Numbered from the stretch's first letter, positions 49,264 to 57,885 are shown. The stretch is DNA of 64,000 bases from DASYTH01 sp045806965 (GCA_045806965.1 JBJMIG010000033.1:1-64000), one strand, 5' to 3'. Notes: a model not told the origin generated them from the letters alone. A program made the numbers and translations.

Positions 49264-50169
49264 TCACCAGCCGCGCTCGGCCAGCCGGTGCGGCTCGGGG
49301 ATCTCGTCGACGTTGATGCCGACCATGGCCTCACCCAACCCGCGGGAGACCTTGGCGAGCACGTCCGGGTCGTCGAAGAACGTGGTGGCCTTCACGATCG
49401 CCTCGGCGCGCCGGGCCGGATCGCCGGACTTGAAGATGCCAGAGCCGACGAACACGCCCTCGGCGCCAAGCTGCATCATCATGGCGGCGTCGGTCGGGGT
49501 CGCGATGCCGCCCGCGGTGAACAGCACCACCGGCAGCTTGCCGAGCGCGGCCACCTCGCGAACCAGCTCGTAGGGCGCCTGGAGCTCCTTCGCCGCGACG
49601 TAGAGCTCGTCCTCCGAGAGCGAGGTGAGCCGGCGGATCTCGGCGCGGATCCGCCGCATGTGCGTGGTCGCGTTGGACACGTCGCCGGTGCCGGCCTCGC
49701 CCTTCGAGCGGATCATGGCCGCGCCCTCGGTGAGCCGCCGCAACGCCTCGCCCAGGTTGGTCGCGCCGCACACGAACGGCACCGTGAACTGCCATTTGTC
49801 CACATGGTTGGCGTAGTCCGCCGGGGTGAGCACCTCGGACTCGTCGACGTAGTCCACGCCGAGCGCCTGAAGCACCTGGGCTTCGACGAAATGCCCGATC
49901 CGGGCCTTGGCCATCACCGGGATGGACACCGTGTTGATGATCCCGTCGATCAGGTCGGGATCGCTCATCCGCGCCACGCCACCCTGTGCCCGGATGTCGG
50001 CCGGTACCCGCTCGAGCGCCATCACCGCCACCGCGCCCGCATCCTCGGCGATCTTCGCCTGCTCCGGGGTGACCACGTCCATGATCACGCCGCCCTTGAG
50101 CATCTCCGCCATGCCGCGCTTGACCCGCGCGGTGCCGGTCCGGGCTTCATGCGACTGAACGTCAGACAC
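49264..50169 (-). CDS. pdxS: Pyridoxal 5'-phosphate synthase lyase subunit PdxS
   Basis: 301 aa (beta/alpha)8 barrel making PLP from ribose 5-phosphate, glyceraldehyde 3-phosphate and ammonia. Asp31, Lys88 and Lys156 match the Bacillus catalytic residues D24, K81 and K149. GGIATPTDAAMMMQLGAEGVFVGSGIF is diagnostic. GTG 50169 has GGAAGG seven bases upstream. It converges on the azl regulator with a 13-bp gap and is divergent from the EF-G2 gene. Confidence 0.97.
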   Translation of the reverse strand: MSDVQSHEARTGTARVKRGMAEMLKGGVIMDVVTPEQAKIAEDAGAVAVMALERVPADIRAQGGVARMSDPDLIDGIINTVSIPVMAKARIGHFVEAQVLQALGVDYVDESEVLTPADYANHVDKWQFTVPFVCGATNLGEALRRLTEGAAMIRSKGEAGTGDVSNATTHMRRIRAEIRRLTSLSEDELYVAAKELQAPYELVREVAALGKLPVVLFTAGGIATPTDAAMMMQLGAEGVFVGSGIFKSGDPARRAEAIVKATTFFDDPDVLAKVSRGLGEAMVGINVDEIPEPHRLAERGW

Positions 50170-50224
50170 GTTTCGACCTTCCGATACTTGGGGTGTGGGA
50201 TTCCGCTGACCTCATGTTACGGCC

Positions 50225-50238
50225 GACGTGGACACGTC
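50225..50238. promoter_or_regulatory. Inverted repeat GACGTG-N2-CACGTC in pdxS/EF-G2 divergent promoter region
   Basis: Bases 50225-50238 form six-bp perfect arms around GA. On the pdxS strand it overlaps TTGACG, which could be a -35 with TAACAT 15 bp further toward pdxS. The remaining 190 bp to the EF-G2 start show no structure. Operator role is speculative; a MocR-type PdxR gene is not seen in this window. Confidence 0.35.
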
Positions 50239-50429
50239 AACCGGGCCAATCCTGGACGTTCTCACCAGGCCACTATCGAGCCGTGCGCGCATTGCTACGT
50301 GCGAGTGGTGCGCCGGCCCAAACCTTGTCCTCAGCAGGCGTACGGTGTGGGATCGACCACATCGCTGGTCGGGCCCTGTTCGCCCGAAGTTCCCAAGACA
50401 GCGCTGTCTCGTTCGGGAGGTTGATTGTC

Positions 50430-52568
50430 ATGGCTGCTAAGAGCACCGACAACGGTGACGGCGGAGCGGCGGTCGCTGTAGACGATCCCGCCAAGGTGCG
50501 AAACATCGTGCTGGTCGGCCCCTCCGGCTCGGGCAAGACCACATTGACCGAGGCTTTGCTCACCGCGGCGGGAGTGATCTCCCGGGCCGGCTCCGTCACC
50601 GAAGGCACCACGGTCTGCGACCACGACCCGGCCGCGGTCCGCCAGCAGCGCTCGGTCGGCCTCGCGGTCGCACCGCTGATGCACGACGGCGTCAAGATCA
50701 ACCTCATCGACACCCCCGGCTACGCGGACTTCGTCGGCGACGTCCGGGCCGGCCTGCGCGCCGCCGACGCGGCCCTGTTCGTGGTGAGCGCCGCTGAGGG
50801 TGTCGACCCCGCGACCACCGCGCTGTGGGAGGAGTGCGCCGCGGTGGGCATGCCCCGGGCCGTCGTCATCGGCCGGCTGGACCACCAGCGCGCCGATCTG
50901 GCCGCCGAGCTCGCCGCCTGCCAGGAGGCCTTCGGCGCCGGCGTGCTGCCGCTCTACCTGCCCGCGCCCGGGGGCAAGAACGGGCTGATCGGGCTGATCA
51001 CCGGCCGGCTCCTCGACTACACCGACGGCTATCCGCCCAAGCCAACCGAACCGGAGGCCGGCGAGCTGGAGTCGGTCAACGACGCGCGCAACGAGCTGAT
51101 CGAGGGGATCATCGCCGAGAGCGAGGACGAGTCCCTGATGGACCGCTACCTCGGCGGCGAGGAGATCGAGGCGGCCACGCTGATCGCCGACCTGGAGACC
51201 GCGGTGGCCAGGGGCTCCTTCCACCCGGTGATCCCGGTCTGCTCGGCCACCGGACTTGGCCTCGCCGAGGTGCTCGAGGCACTCTCCGGAGCCTTCCCCT
51301 CCCCGCTCGAGCACCCGATCCCCCAGGTCACCGACACCCTGGGCAACGCGCAGGGCGAGCTAAGGGCCGACCCGAACGGCCCGCTGGCCGCCGAGGTGAT
51401 CCGCACCTCGGTGGACTCCTACGTCGGCCGGGTGTCGCTGGTCAGGGTGTTCTCCGGCACGTTGCGCCCGGAGCGCCCGGTACACGTCTCCGGGCACGGG
51501 ATGGCCGAGCGCGGGCACGAGGACCACGACGCCGACGAGCGGGTGGCGCACATCTACTCCCCACTCGGCGCGAACCTGCGCGAGGTGCCGTTCTGCGTGG
51601 CCGGCGACGTCTGCGCGCTGACCAAGGTCACCACGGCGGAGACCGGGGACACCGTCTCCGCGCCGGACCGCCCGTTGTTGATGACGCCGTGGCAGATGCC
51701 GGAGCCGCTGCTGCCGGTGGCCATCGTGGCCAAGACCCGCAGCGACGAGGATGCCCTGTCGCGCAACCTGAACCGGCTCGTCGCCGGCGACCCGACGCTG
51801 CGGCTCGAGCGCAACGCCGAGACCCACCAGCTCGTGCTGTGGTGCATGGGCGAGGCGCACGCCGACGTGGTGCTCGCCCGGCTGCGGGCCGGCGGCGCCG
51901 ACGTGGACACCGAGCCGATGAAGGTGACGCTGCGCGAGACGTTCGCCGGCAAGGCTCGGGGGCACGGCCGGCACGTCAAGCAGTCCGGCGGGCACGGCCA
52001 GTACGCCGTGTGCGACATCGAGGTGGAGCCGCTCCCGGTGGGCAGCGGGTTCGAGTTCCTGGACAAGGTGGTCGGCGGCTCGGTGCCGAACCAGTTCATC
52101 GGCAGCGTCGAGAAGGGCGTGCGGGCCCAGCTCACCAAGGGGTTGCAGGCCGGCTTCCCGGTCGTGGACATCCGGGTGACCCTGTTCGACGGCAAGGCGC
52201 ACAGCGTCGACTCCTCAGACGCGGCCTTCCAGACCGCCGGCTCGCTCGCCCTCAAGGACGCCGCGAGCAACGGCCGGATCTCGCTGCTCGAGCCGATCGA
52301 CGAGGTGCTCATCCGGCTGCCGGACGACCACCTGGGCACCGTGCTCGGCGACCTGTCCGGCCGCCGCGGCCGGGTGCTCGGCACCGAGGCGGACAGCCCG
52401 GGATACAGCCGGGTGCGCGCCGAGGTGCCGGCCACCTCGCTGTTGCGCTACGCGATCGACCTGCGCTCGATGACGTCCGGGTCGGCCACGTTCACCCGCA
52501 GCTTCGTGCGGTTCGACCCGCTGCCGGACTCCCTCGCCGCGCACGCCCTGGCCAAGGACAAGGACTAA
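50430..52568 (+). CDS. fusA2: EF-G-like GTPase, EF-G2 (FusA2) family
   Basis: 712 aa from ATG 50430, nine bases after GGGAGG. GTPase G1 GPSGSGKTT, G3 DTPGYADF, and domains II-V of EF-G type (LRYAIDLRSMTSGSATFTRSF at the end). It is not the canonical fusA beside rpsL and tufA. It matches the actinobacterial EF-G2 group (M. smegmatis MSMEG_6535, M. tuberculosis Rv0120c), which binds GTP but has weak or no ribosome-stimulated GTPase. Function unresolved. Confidence 0.92.
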   Translation: MAAKSTDNGDGGAAVAVDDPAKVRNIVLVGPSGSGKTTLTEALLTAAGVISRAGSVTEGTTVCDHDPAAVRQQRSVGLAVAPLMHDGVKINLIDTPGYADFVGDVRAGLRAADAALFVVSAAEGVDPATTALWEECAAVGMPRAVVIGRLDHQRADLAAELAACQEAFGAGVLPLYLPAPGGKNGLIGLITGRLLDYTDGYPPKPTEPEAGELESVNDARNELIEGIIAESEDESLMDRYLGGEEIEAATLIADLETAVARGSFHPVIPVCSATGLGLAEVLEALSGAFPSPLEHPIPQVTDTLGNAQGELRADPNGPLAAEVIRTSVDSYVGRVSLVRVFSGTLRPERPVHVSGHGMAERGHEDHDADERVAHIYSPLGANLREVPFCVAGDVCALTKVTTAETGDTVSAPDRPLLMTPWQMPEPLLPVAIVAKTRSDEDALSRNLNRLVAGDPTLRLERNAETHQLVLWCMGEAHADVVLARLRAGGADVDTEPMKVTLRETFAGKARGHGRHVKQSGGHGQYAVCDIEVEPLPVGSGFEFLDKVVGGSVPNQFIGSVEKGVRAQLTKGLQAGFPVVDIRVTLFDGKAHSVDSSDAAFQTAGSLALKDAASNGRISLLEPIDEVLIRLPDDHLGTVLGDLSGRRGRVLGTEADSPGYSRVRAEVPATSLLRYAIDLRSMTSGSATFTRSFVRFDPLPDSLAAHALAKDKD

Positions 52569-52573
52569 CGAAC

Positions 52574-52636
52574 GCAGCACTCGCGGGCCTGAGCGCAGCA
52601 CTCGCTTGCCTGAGCGCAGAACTCGCGATTTGAGCA
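52574..52636. repeat. 21-bp repeat family, three units after fusA2
   Basis: Three 21-bp units in inverse orientation to the 3255 array: 52574-52594, 52595-52615 and 52616-52636, each starting GCAG(C/A)ACTCGC and ending near CTGAGC. They start 5 bp after the fusA2 stop, in the convergent gap to the NUDIX gene. Confidence 0.8.
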
Positions 52637-52640
52637 GTGC

Positions 52641-52852
52641 GGTGATGTGTGGTGAAGGTGTGCGAGCGGCCGCCGGTGTCTGGACCGACGAGCAGCGCAG
52701 CGAGCGAGGAACGAGCGAGCGAGCAGCGCAGGAGGGAAGACACCGGGCACGAGGCCGCGAGCCGCCCGAGCGAGCTTGCGAGCGAGGGCAGAAGAATCAG
52801 CGAGCGGCCGCCCGAGCGAGCTTGCGAGCGACGGCAGAAGAATCAGCGGACG
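52641..52852. repeat. Low-complexity GAGC-rich region with two 46-bp direct repeats
   Basis: CCGGTGTCT (52673-52681) and AGACACCGG (52738-52746) form a 9-bp inverted repeat enclosing GCGAGC-type iterations. Directly after, 52761-52806 and 52807-52852 are 46-bp direct repeats, differing mainly at one base (GAGGGC versus GACGGC). The second runs into the stop of the NUDIX gene. The block is non-coding by all other evidence. Confidence 0.75.
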
Positions 52853-53856
52853 GTGCGGACCGTGCCGTCCCACTGACCGGAGATCAGGGCGGGCAGCAGC
52901 TCGGCCAGTTGCACGGGGTACACCGTGTCCTGGGTGGACTTCAGCTCGTCCGGGCGCCACCACCGGTGTCCGTCGACCATGCGGCGCTCCGTGTCGGTGA
53001 AGCCTGAGGTGTCCACCGTGAGCTCCACGGACTTGCCGTTCGTGTTCGCCAGCCGAGCGAGGAAGAACCACTCCTCGCTGTCGTAGCTGCGTCCGTCGAA
53101 ACTGAACACCACGCGGCGCCGCCACATCGGGCCGACCAGCTGGTCTTCGGACAGCGCGATCCCGGTCTCCTCGGCGAGCTCCCGAACGGCCGCGGCGCGC
53201 AGGTTCTCCCCCGGCTCGACGCCGCCGCCGGCCGTGATCCACCAGGAGTCCTCGGCCCGGCGCGGGTCGTGGCCGTTGAACAGCAACACCCGGCCGTCGC
53301 CGTCGAGCAGCACCACCCTGGCCGACGGGCGGGGCATCGGCGCGGCGTCCGGCTCACCGGCCAGCGCCGGTTCGACGATCTCGAAGTACTCCGGCTGCGG
53401 CGCCGTGCCGGCTAACTTGAGCCACCGCGCCGCCCGGCGCCTGCGCTGGGACAGCGTGTCGCGCACCGCGTCGTTGTGCACCCGGCGAGCGATCACCACC
53501 CGCTGCTCGGCGTCCACCAACTCGGTGGCCAGCGCCAACGGCAGGTGCGCCCGGTCAACCGCGGCGAGTTGGAGGGTGAGGTCGTTCTCGGCGGCCTCCC
53601 GGTCCATCCGCGGCGCCTGCTCAGCCCGCTCGGCCATGGCGCGCAGCGTGTCCGCCCCGGTGCGCTCGGCCAGCCCGGCCGCGGACACCGTCCTGGCCAC
53701 CACGGCCCGCCTGGCCAGCGCCGCGTCCAACGCGGCCCAGGCCGCGTCGGTGCGCACATGCAGCCGGTCGAGCCGGTTCGCCGTGCCGACCAGCCACGGA
53801 CCAACGACCAGGGCCAGTACGATCACCACGATCAGCAGCGTGACCAGCAGGCTCAT
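52843..53856 (-). CDS. LemA-like membrane protein with C-terminal NUDIX hydrolase domain
   Basis: 337 aa. A transmembrane helix (about 3-24) leads into a LemA-like helical segment (ANRLDRLHVRTDAAWAALDAALARRAVVARTV, continuing to about 145). Residues about 175-330 are a NUDIX hydrolase with a complete box at 211-233 (GGVEPGENLRAAAVRELAEETGI). Rv2609c, at the same position before pimA, is a comparable membrane NUDIX protein. The substrate is unknown; nucleoside diphosphate derivatives are typical. It ends 7 bp before pimA, so pimA is probably translated from the same mRNA. Confidence 0.88.
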   Translation of the reverse strand: MSLLVTLLIVVIVLALVVGPWLVGTANRLDRLHVRTDAAWAALDAALARRAVVARTVSAAGLAERTGADTLRAMAERAEQAPRMDREAAENDLTLQLAAVDRAHLPLALATELVDAEQRVVIARRVHNDAVRDTLSQRRRRAARWLKLAGTAPQPEYFEIVEPALAGEPDAAPMPRPSARVVLLDGDGRVLLFNGHDPRRAEDSWWITAGGGVEPGENLRAAAVRELAEETGIALSEDQLVGPMWRRRVVFSFDGRSYDSEEWFFLARLANTNGKSVELTVDTSGFTDTERRMVDGHRWWRPDELKSTQDTVYPVQLAELLPALISGQWDGTVRTVR

Positions 53857-53863
53857 GAGGATG

Positions 53864-54994
53864 TCACTCCAGTTCCCGCACCCGCCGCGGATTGGCGGCG
53901 ATGGCTTGCTCGTAGACCCGAAGTACCTGGCCGGCCACCACCGGCCAGTCGAAGGCGGTCACCCGGCGCCGGGCCTGCGCGGCGAGCGCGGCCCTGCGGT
54001 CCGGATCGGCCAGCAGCTGACGAAGCGCGGCGGCCAGCGCCACCGGATCCCCGACCGGGGTCAGCACACCCGCCCGGCCGTCGTCGAGCACTCGGCGAAA
54101 CGCGTTCAGGTCGCTGGCCACCACCGGCGCCCCGGCCGACATCGCCTCGGTGAGGATCACCCCGAAGCTCTCGCCGCCGGTGTTGGGCGCGCAGTAGACG
54201 TCGACGCTGCGCAGCGCGGCGGCCTTGGTCGCCTCGTCCGCCTGACCGAGCAGCACCACCCGGTCGGCGAGCTCGGGACCGGCGCGCAGCTTCAGCTCGT
54301 CGCCGTCGCCACGGCCGATCACGAGCAGCCGTAGGTCCGGCAGCTCCGCGTCGAGGAGGCGCAGCGCGTCCAGCAGCACGGCCATGCCCTTGCGCGGCTC
54401 GTCGTAGCGACCGACGAAACCGACCGTGCCGCCCGGGCGCGGATAGCCGGGCAGCGGCTCGGCCCGCTGGAAGAACCCGACGTCCACCCCGTTCGGGATC
54501 TCCACCGCGTCCCCGCCCAGATGTTCCACCTGGACTCGGCGGGCCAACGCGGACACCGCGATCCTGGCGGTGATCTTCTCCAGGAACGGCTGGAGCACCG
54601 CCTGGAACGCGCTCAGCGTGCGGGAGCGCGGGGTGGACGTGTGGAAGGTGGCCACGATCGGACCGTCCGCGATCATCAGCGCCAGCATGGACAGGCTGGG
54701 CGCGGTCGGCTCGTGCAGGTGCAGCACGTCGAAGTCGTGGTCGCGGATCCAGCGCCGCACCCGGGTGAAGGACACCGGGCCGAAGGAGAGCCGGGCCACC
54801 GAGCCGTTGTACGGGATGCGCACCGCACGGCCGGTCGGGTGGACGAAGTCGGGCAGCGGGGTCTCCTCGTCGGCCGGCGCCAGCACCTCAACCTGGTGGC
54901 CGAGCCCGCGCAGCACCCTGGCCAGGTCGAGCACGTGCGCCTGCACCCCTCCGGGCACCTCGAAGGAGTACGGGCAGACGACGCCGATCCTCAC
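53864..54994 (-). CDS. pimA: Phosphatidyl-myo-inositol mannosyltransferase PimA
   Basis: 376 aa GT4 glycosyltransferase that adds the first mannose to phosphatidylinositol on the cytoplasmic face. N-terminal MRIGVVCPYSFEVPGGVQAHV, FHTSTPRSRTL, VEIPNGVDVGFF, VGRYDEPRKGM and the EX7E region GGESFGVILTEAMSAG are diagnostic. GTG 54994 overlaps the acyltransferase stop (GTGA) with GGGAG five bases ahead. Second enzyme of pgsA-acyltransferase-pimA. Confidence 0.95.
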   Translation of the reverse strand: MRIGVVCPYSFEVPGGVQAHVLDLARVLRGLGHQVEVLAPADEETPLPDFVHPTGRAVRIPYNGSVARLSFGPVSFTRVRRWIRDHDFDVLHLHEPTAPSLSMLALMIADGPIVATFHTSTPRSRTLSAFQAVLQPFLEKITARIAVSALARRVQVEHLGGDAVEIPNGVDVGFFQRAEPLPGYPRPGGTVGFVGRYDEPRKGMAVLLDALRLLDAELPDLRLLVIGRGDGDELKLRAGPELADRVVLLGQADEATKAAALRSVDVYCAPNTGGESFGVILTEAMSAGAPVVASDLNAFRRVLDDGRAGVLTPVGDPVALAAALRQLLADPDRRAALAAQARRRVTAFDWPVVAGQVLRVYEQAIAANPRRVRELE

Positions 54995-55932
54995 GTCCGC
55001 TCCCGGGACTCGGCCAGCGCCCGCTGCCGGTCGTCGGGCAGGTCCGCGAGCCACAGCGGTTGCAGCATGTGCCAGTCCACCGGGTTGGCGGCGATGTCCG
55101 CGGCGAAGCCGTCGGCCATCCGCTGGGTCACCGCCGGAATCTCCTCACGCTCGTGCACGATCATCGGGCTGTGCACGCCGACGGCCCAGCCGTCGGGAGT
55201 GAACGCCTGGTTCACGATCAACAGGGTGGCGCCGGTCATCGCGGCGAGCCGGGCCGGCCCGGCCGGCATCCTGGTCCGCTCGCCGAAGAAGGTCACCGGG
55301 ATGCCGCGGCGGGACAGGTCCCGGTCGGCCGGCAGACACACCACCCGGTTCTGCCGCAGGCGCTCGATCAGCAGCCGGTAGGACGACACGTCGGTGCCCG
55401 AGGTCGGCAGGATCTCGAAGCCGAGCGACTGGCGGTAGGCGACGAAGCGCTGGAAGAGGGACTCCGGACGGAGCCGTTCAACCACGGTGGTGAACCGGCC
55501 GGAGTGGTTGACCAGCCACATGCCGGACACGTCCCAGTTCCCGGTGTGCGGCAGCGCCAGCACGAGGCCTTTGCCGCGGGACAGCGCCTCGTCGAGCATC
55601 GACTTGTTGACGAACTCGGCCTCGACCCGACGGCAGATCTCCCGGTGGTCCATGCCGGGCAGCCGGAACGTCTCGCGCCAGTACCTGGCGTAGGAGCGCA
55701 GGCCGCCGCGCACCAGCTCATCCAGCTCGGCCCCGCTGGCCTGCGGCACGACCCTGGCGAGGTTGCGCCGCAGCTGCGCGACCGCCGGACCGTCCCGCCG
55801 CACCGCGAGGTCCGCGCCCGCTTGGAAGACCGAGGTGGCGAGGCCCTCCGGCAACCGCCGGACCAGTCCCCAGCCCGCGGCGAACCCGAGGTCGGCAACC
55901 CGATGCCGCCACCGGCCCGCGAGGTCGGTCAC
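54991..55932 (-). CDS. Phosphatidylinositol mannoside acyltransferase (PatA-like)
   Basis: 313 aa. HxxxxD motif HTGNWD and RRGIPVTFFGERTRMPAGPARLA are the lysophospholipid acyltransferase signatures of the LpxL/HtrB type. As in M. tuberculosis Rv2611c it lies between pgsA and pimA and is predicted to acylate the mannose of PIM1 or PIM2. The GTG at 55932 overlaps the pgsA stop (GTGA), so the three are tightly coupled. Confidence 0.92.
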   Translation of the reverse strand: MTDLAGRWRHRVADLGFAAGWGLVRRLPEGLATSVFQAGADLAVRRDGPAVAQLRRNLARVVPQASGAELDELVRGGLRSYARYWRETFRLPGMDHREICRRVEAEFVNKSMLDEALSRGKGLVLALPHTGNWDVSGMWLVNHSGRFTTVVERLRPESLFQRFVAYRQSLGFEILPTSGTDVSSYRLLIERLRQNRVVCLPADRDLSRRGIPVTFFGERTRMPAGPARLAAMTGATLLIVNQAFTPDGWAVGVHSPMIVHEREEIPAVTQRMADGFAADIAANPVDWHMLQPLWLADLPDDRQRALAESRERT

Positions 55933-56552
55933 GATGCCCCCGCATCGGAGAGCTGCTGCGCGGAACGACGTACCGCGAGTACTCGCTGCACGACGGTGAC
56001 CAGCGACAGCACGGCGCACAGCCAGAGGCCGACGTCGATGGCGTGCGGCACGCCGAAGCCGCTCAGGCCGGTGCCGACCAGCGTGATGATCAACCGCTCG
56101 GCGCGCTCGACCAGGCCGACGTTCGCGCCGAGCCCGGTGGCCTCGGCACGCGCCTTGATGTAGGAGATCACCTGCGCGAGTACCAGGCCGGTGAGCGCGG
56201 CTGCGGCCATCGGCCGGCTGTCCGCGACCACGAAGGCGTACCAGGTGATGCCGGCCAGCAGCGCGCCGTCGGCGATCCGGTCGCAGGTGGCGTCCAGCAC
56301 GGTGCCGAACCTGGTGCCACCACCCTGCGCCCTGGCCATGGCGCCGTCGAGCAGGTCGAACATCGCGAAGCCCCAGACCACGAACGTGCCGGCGAGCAGG
56401 TGTCCGGTCGGAAACAACCAGAGCGAGCCGGCGACCGCGCCCGCGGTGCCGATCAACGTCACGGCGTTGGGCGTCAGGCCACTGCGGACCAGCCACGCCC
56501 CAACGGGATCGGTGACGCGGGATATCGAGGCTCTGGCGAAGATGTTCAGCAT
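55929..56552 (-). CDS. pgsA: Phosphatidylinositol phosphate synthase PgsA1
   Basis: 207 aa CDP-alcohol phosphatidyltransferase that makes PI phosphate from CDP-diacylglycerol and inositol 1-phosphate. The motif D66-x2-DG-x2-AR-x8-G-x3-D-x3-D is complete (DLLDGAMARAQGGGTRFGTVLDATCD). Six transmembrane helices. ATG 56552; no clear ribosome site, and the following 132 bp (56553-56684) are non-coding with no recognised element. Confidence 0.93.
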   Translation of the reverse strand: MLNIFARASISRVTDPVGAWLVRSGLTPNAVTLIGTAGAVAGSLWLFPTGHLLAGTFVVWGFAMFDLLDGAMARAQGGGTRFGTVLDATCDRIADGALLAGITWYAFVVADSRPMAAAALTGLVLAQVISYIKARAEATGLGANVGLVERAERLIITLVGTGLSGFGVPHAIDVGLWLCAVLSLVTVVQRVLAVRRSAQQLSDAGAS

Positions 56553-56684
56553 GGGGAAGTCAGGTATGCCTCACCGGAAGACGACAACAGGCCCCGCAGC
56601 CTACCTTGCCGGACTACTCGCTCCGCCGGCTCGTTCGGACGGCTACGCCCTGCTCAGCCGCGGGCGCCGGGCCGCCGACCGGCA

Positions 56685-57173
56685 TCAACAAGCGTCCGGC
56701 CGACCCTGCTCCGCGGTGCAGTTGAGGCCGGCGAGCACCGCCTCGCTGATCTGGCCGAGCGCCGCGACCTGCTCCGGGCTGAGCGCGTCGAAGAGCTTCT
56801 GCCGGACCGCGTTGACGTGGCCGGGCGCGGCCGCCTCGAGGGCGGCGAAGCCGGCGTCGGTGAGCTCGGCGAACGAGCCGCGCTTGTCCGTCGGGCAGGT
56901 GCGGCGGCGGACCCAGCCGACGTCCTCGAGCCGGGCGACGGCGTGCGACAGGCGGCTGCGCGAGGAGCCCCTTGCTCCGGCCAGCGCGCTCATCCGTAGC
57001 GTGCGGTTGGGCGCCTCGGACAGCGCGACCAGGATCTCGTAGTAGGTGTACGGCATCGACGAGTCGTGCTGGAGCTGCCGGTCGAACTGGTCGAGCAGGC
57101 CCTGGACAGCGGTGATGAACGCGCGCCACACCGCCTGCTCGCGTTCGGAAAGCCACCGGGTCTGCTCCGTCAT
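56685..57173 (-). CDS. MarR family regulator, divergent from yceI
   Basis: 162 aa from ATG 57173 (GTG 57176 possible). Winged-helix signature TYYEILVALSEAPNRTLRMSALAGARGSSRSRLSHAVARLEDVGWVRRRTCPTDKRGSFAELTDAG. Typical of actinobacterial MarR regulators paired with YceI. Two TTGAG-N3-TCAA palindromes lie between it and yceI. Likely autorepressor. Confidence 0.92.
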   Translation of the reverse strand: MTEQTRWLSEREQAVWRAFITAVQGLLDQFDRQLQHDSSMPYTYYEILVALSEAPNRTLRMSALAGARGSSRSRLSHAVARLEDVGWVRRRTCPTDKRGSFAELTDAGFAALEAAAPGHVNAVRQKLFDALSPEQVAALGQISEAVLAGLNCTAEQGRPDAC

Positions 57174-57195
57174 CACCCTAGAATGTACCCCATGG

Positions 57196-57238
57196 TTGAG
57201 CGCTCAATCGATGGTGTACCTTGACGTTGAGAGTTCAA
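57196..57238. promoter_or_regulatory. Two MarR-type operators between marR and yceI
   Basis: TTGAGCGCTCAA (57196-57207) is a perfect 12-bp palindrome. TTGAGAGTTCAA (57227-57238) repeats it with arms TTGA/TCAA and five shared bases, 31 bp centre to centre (about three helical turns). The second sits just ahead of the yceI ribosome site AAGGAGG. Confidence 0.8.
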
Positions 57239-57256
57239 TCAACAAGGAGGATGTCG

Positions 57257-57832
57257 ATGACCAGCGGGACGACACTGCAGATCCCCGGCTACGTCACTGG
57301 GACCTGGGACTTCGACGGGGCCCACACCTACGTCGGGTTCGTGGTCCGCCACATGGTGGTGACCAAGGTCCGCGGCCGGTTCGAGAACGTCGAGGGCCAC
57401 ATCGTCACCGCCGAGAACCCGCTGGAGTCGACCGTCGAGGTCAACGTCGACCTGGCCTCGGTCAACACCAACAACGAGACCAGGGACAACCACCTGCGCT
57501 CCGCCGACTTCTTCGAGAGCGACGCCCACCCGCGGATGACCTTCCGGTCCACCGCCGTTCGGCAGGACGGCGCCGACTTCGTGCTGGACGGCGAGCTGAC
57601 CATCAAGGACGTCACCCGGCCGCTCTCGCTGTCCTTCGAGCTGGAGGGGTTCACCAAGGACCCGTGGGGCGGCACCCGGCTCGGACTGTCCGCCAAGGGT
57701 GAGATCAACCGCAAGGACTACAACGTCAGCTTCGAGGGCGTCGCGGACGGCATCGCGGTGGTCGGCGACAAGATCGAGCTGGTCGTCGACGTCGAGGCCA
57801 CGCTGCGCGCGGACGCGCCGGCCGGGGAATAG
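57257..57832 (+). CDS. YceI family protein
   Basis: 191 aa lipocalin-fold protein. Signature WDFDGAHTYVGFVVRHMVVTKVRGRFENVEG, LRSADFFESDAHPRMTFRST and KDVTRPLSLSFEL. ATG 57257 is six bases after AAGGAGG; the earlier ATG at 57251 abuts it. No signal peptide, so it is cytoplasmic, unlike E. coli YceI. The family binds polyisoprenoids or lipids; physiological role unknown. MarR-regulated by context. Confidence 0.92.
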   Translation: MTSGTTLQIPGYVTGTWDFDGAHTYVGFVVRHMVVTKVRGRFENVEGHIVTAENPLESTVEVNVDLASVNTNNETRDNHLRSADFFESDAHPRMTFRSTAVRQDGADFVLDGELTIKDVTRPLSLSFELEGFTKDPWGGTRLGLSAKGEINRKDYNVSFEGVADGIAVVGDKIELVVDVEATLRADAPAGE

Positions 57833-57847
57833 GTCCGGCCCGAGTCA

Positions 57848-57885
57848 GGTGGGGACCGGGGCGCCCGGTCAGTCCCGGTCCCACC
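57848..57885. terminator. Hairpin at the yceI / HIT gene convergence
   Basis: GGTGGGGACCGGG (57848-57860) pairs with CCCGGTCCCACC (57874-57885) with one bulged base. It spans the 36-bp gap and the last codons of the HIT gene. Likely bidirectional terminator; no T-run. Confidence 0.6.

Noticed and set aside
49251..49274. Short hairpin between the azl regulator and pdxS
   Set aside because: Six-bp arms in GC-rich DNA are expected by chance; it overlaps the pdxS end.
56553..56684. Possible iron-box (AGGTATGCCTCACC) ahead of pgsA
   Set aside because: Too few matches to the DtxR/IdeR consensus and no iron genes nearby.
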